DNA of 5,100 bases from Betaproteobacteria bacterium (GTDB lineage Bacteria > Pseudomonadota > Gammaproteobacteria > Burkholderiales > Ferrovaceae): contig JAGWPH010000134.1 of the NCBI GenBank assembly GCA_028870615.1, positions 1-5,100 of the forward strand, in the 5' to 3' direction. A model generated the notes under the pieces. The model was not told the origin of the DNA. It did no database searches and saw only the letters and a list, made by a program, of their open reading frames with translations. A program made the translations under genes and the position numbers. Below, one piece after another: positions 3,747 through 5,100 of this stretch (position 1 is its first letter; every line of letters starts with the position of its first letter).

Positions 3747-5100
3747 CCAGTGGCCAGGCCCTCGCAATCAGTCCTTCGAGGTTGTGCGAGGGAAGAAGGT
3801 TGCCGAAGGTCCCGCAGGAATGCGCCGCGTCGCTGCCGAAGCGGGAAGCACAGAAAGCCCCTGCAACATCCCCGGGGGCGTGACGCAGCAGCAAGGCGCC
3901 CTGCGTGCCCAGGGCGATGCCCTGGGTGAGCCTGCGGCCGGAAGCTTCACTGTGTTCCCGGGATAGCAGGCTGTCCTTGAGCCAGGATACATGACGGTCG
4001 AACGCCTCATGCCGCCCCAGCGCAGGCTCGATCTCGGAGAGCAGCGCGTTGACCGTCTCCGGATGTTTGCGAAGCGCGCGCAGGACATCCAGACACATCA
4101 CGTTACCCGAGCCTTCCCAGATGGAATTGACAGGAATCTGGCGATAGATCCCCGCCGCCTGGTTTTCTTCCACGTAACCATTGCCACCCAGCACTTCCAT
4201 GGCTTCGGCCGCCAGGGTCGGGCCCCGTTTGCAGACCCAGTATTTTGCGGCGGGGGTCAGGATGCGCATCAGCAGGGCTTCCCGTTCGTCGCTGCGGCGG
4301 TCGAAAGCGCCAGCCAGTCGCAGGGCCAGGGACTGGGCGGCTTCCGTTTCCAGCGCCAGGTCCGCCAGCACGTTCATCATCAACGGCTGCTGCACCAGCG
4401 GTTTGCCAAAGGCGCTGCGATGGTGGGCGTGATGGAGCGCGATGGCAGTGGCCCCCCGCATCAGCCCCGCGCTGCCCAGCACGCAGTCCAGCCGGGTCCA
4501 GGTGCCCATTTCGAGGATGGTGGGAATGCCGCGCCCGGCTTCACCCACGAGCCAGCCCTGGGCATTCCAGAACTCCACTTCCGAGCTTGCATTGGAGCGG
4601 TCCCCCAGCTTGTCCTTGAGACGCTGGATGCGGATGGCGTTGACGGTGCCATCGGGAAGAAAACGCGGCACAAAAAAACAGGAGGGCCCCGGCTCCGTCT
4701 GGGCAAGCACCAGAAAGGCATCCGACATGGGGGCCGAGAGAAACCATTTGTGGCCGGTGAGGCTGTAAATCTCTCCCCATGCATCGCGACCTGCCGGCTC
4801 GGCGAACGTGGTGTTGGAACGCACATCCGATCCCCCCTGCTTCTCGGTCATGCCCATCCCCAGGGTGGCACCTGTTTTTTGGGGTCCTGGCAGGAAGCGG
4901 GGGTCATACTCGGGTGAAAGCACCTTGGGCAGCCAGGTCGCGGCAAGCTTTGGTTCGCGCTTGAGGGCAGGCACGCAGGCGTAGGTCATGGTGGTGGGGC
5001 AAAGCGCCCCGCCTTCCACTTCGGCAAACAACTGGAACAGGGCCGCCCGTGCCACATGGGCTCCCGGTTTGGGGTCGGCCCACGGCCCACTGGAAACGCC
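3739..5100 (-). CDS. aidB: AidB-like acyl-CoA dehydrogenase, 5' end outside window
   Basis: The visible 453 residues are about 80 percent of an AidB-type flavoprotein (E. coli AidB: 541 residues), with about 100 N-terminal residues lying past the right edge. The frame is open up to 5100, and the residues before the GTG at 5055 (SGPWADPKPGAHVARA) also match AidB, so that GTG is not the start. Conserved blocks, numbered from the visible end, are GMGMTEKQGGSDVRSNTT (about 82-99, flavin contact), GHKWFLSAPMSDAFLVLAQT (116-135), RLKDKLGDRSNASSEVEF (160-177), EAMEVLGGNGYVEE (299-312) and PVNSIWEGSGNVMCLDVLR (323-341). E. coli AidB belongs to the Ada alkylation response, binds DNA and has weak isovaleryl-CoA dehydrogenase activity; here the role may be either. 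The C-terminal domain is present; its last bases and stop overlap the palindrome. No ada or alkB is visible nearby. Confidence 0.95.
   Translation of the reverse strand, partial: GVSSGPWADPKPGAHVARAALFQLFAEVEGGALCPTTMTYACVPALKREPKLAATWLPKVLSPEYDPRFLPGPQKTGATLGMGMTEKQGGSDVRSNTTFAEPAGRDAWGEIYSLTGHKWFLSAPMSDAFLVLAQTEPGPSCFFVPRFLPDGTVNAIRIQRLKDKLGDRSNASSEVEFWNAQGWLVGEAGRGIPTILEMGTWTRLDCVLGSAGLMRGATAIALHHAHHRSAFGKPLVQQPLMMNVLADLALETEAAQSLALRLAGAFDRRSDEREALLMRILTPAAKYWVCKRGPTLAAEAMEVLGGNGYVEENQAAGIYRQIPVNSIWEGSGNVMCLDVLRALRKHPETVNALLSEIEPALGRHEAFDRHVSWLKDSLLSREHSEASGRRLTQGIALGTQGALLLRHAPGDVAGAFCASRFGSDAAHSCGTFGNLLPSHNLEGLIARAWPLGD

Noticed and set aside
3684..3767. Upstream part of the PIN frame starting inside aidB
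   Set aside because: It is encoded by the palindrome and the aidB 3' end and has no PIN homology.
3991..4917. Long plus-strand open frame of 308 codons
   Set aside because: It is a shadow of aidB on the opposite strand in GC-rich DNA; the translation has no recognisable motif.

Overview
The window reads as an accessory patch of a proteobacterial chromosome, most likely a betaproteobacterium. That placement is an inference from moderate-to-high GC genes, Gram-negative protein families (AidB, a beta-barrel outer membrane protein) and the style of the toxin-antitoxin modules. No ribosomal RNA or tRNA gene fixes the taxonomy.

Layout, left to right. Positions 1-484 are AT-richer and non-coding apart from a perfect hairpin (181-210), some weaker inverted repeats and a probable promoter just before 485. 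Next is a higBA-type toxin-antitoxin pair on the plus strand (higB 485-760, higA 768-1103). A vapBC pair on the minus strand (vapB 1731-1498, vapC 1498-1100) converges on it, and the higA and vapC stop codons overlap. A palindromic hairpin (1052-1100) sits at this junction and encodes the last residues of HigA. Beyond vapB is its promoter region with a 17-nt operator-like palindrome, then a scar of broken insertion sequences. The scar has the 3' end of an IS1380-family element (about 1805-2492, minus strand, with one terminal repeat) joined in frame to an N-terminal piece of a TnpB-like (IS200/IS605 OrfB) gene (about 2493-2738, minus strand). Directly against the scar, on the plus strand, is an intact gene for a small secreted, probably outer-membrane beta-barrel protein (2745-3467). 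After it come a 5'-truncated PIN-domain toxin gene (3683-3483, minus strand), a perfect 45-nt palindrome (3702-3746), and the aidB-like acyl-CoA dehydrogenase gene (minus strand), whose 5' end lies beyond the right edge.

The genes do not form one pathway. AidB is a stable chromosomal function (alkylation response or acyl-CoA dehydrogenase family), and the porin-like protein is an orphan. The rest looks like layered insertions: two toxin-antitoxin modules, a third toxin fragment, two IS fragments and several GC-rich palindromes placed at gene 3' ends. I did not find a clear new defence or mobile system. The points most worth a second look are the chimeric TnpB/IS1380 open frame, palindromes that supply gene ends and stop codons, and a HigB toxin that appears to have lost several catalytic residues while its antitoxin looks intact.
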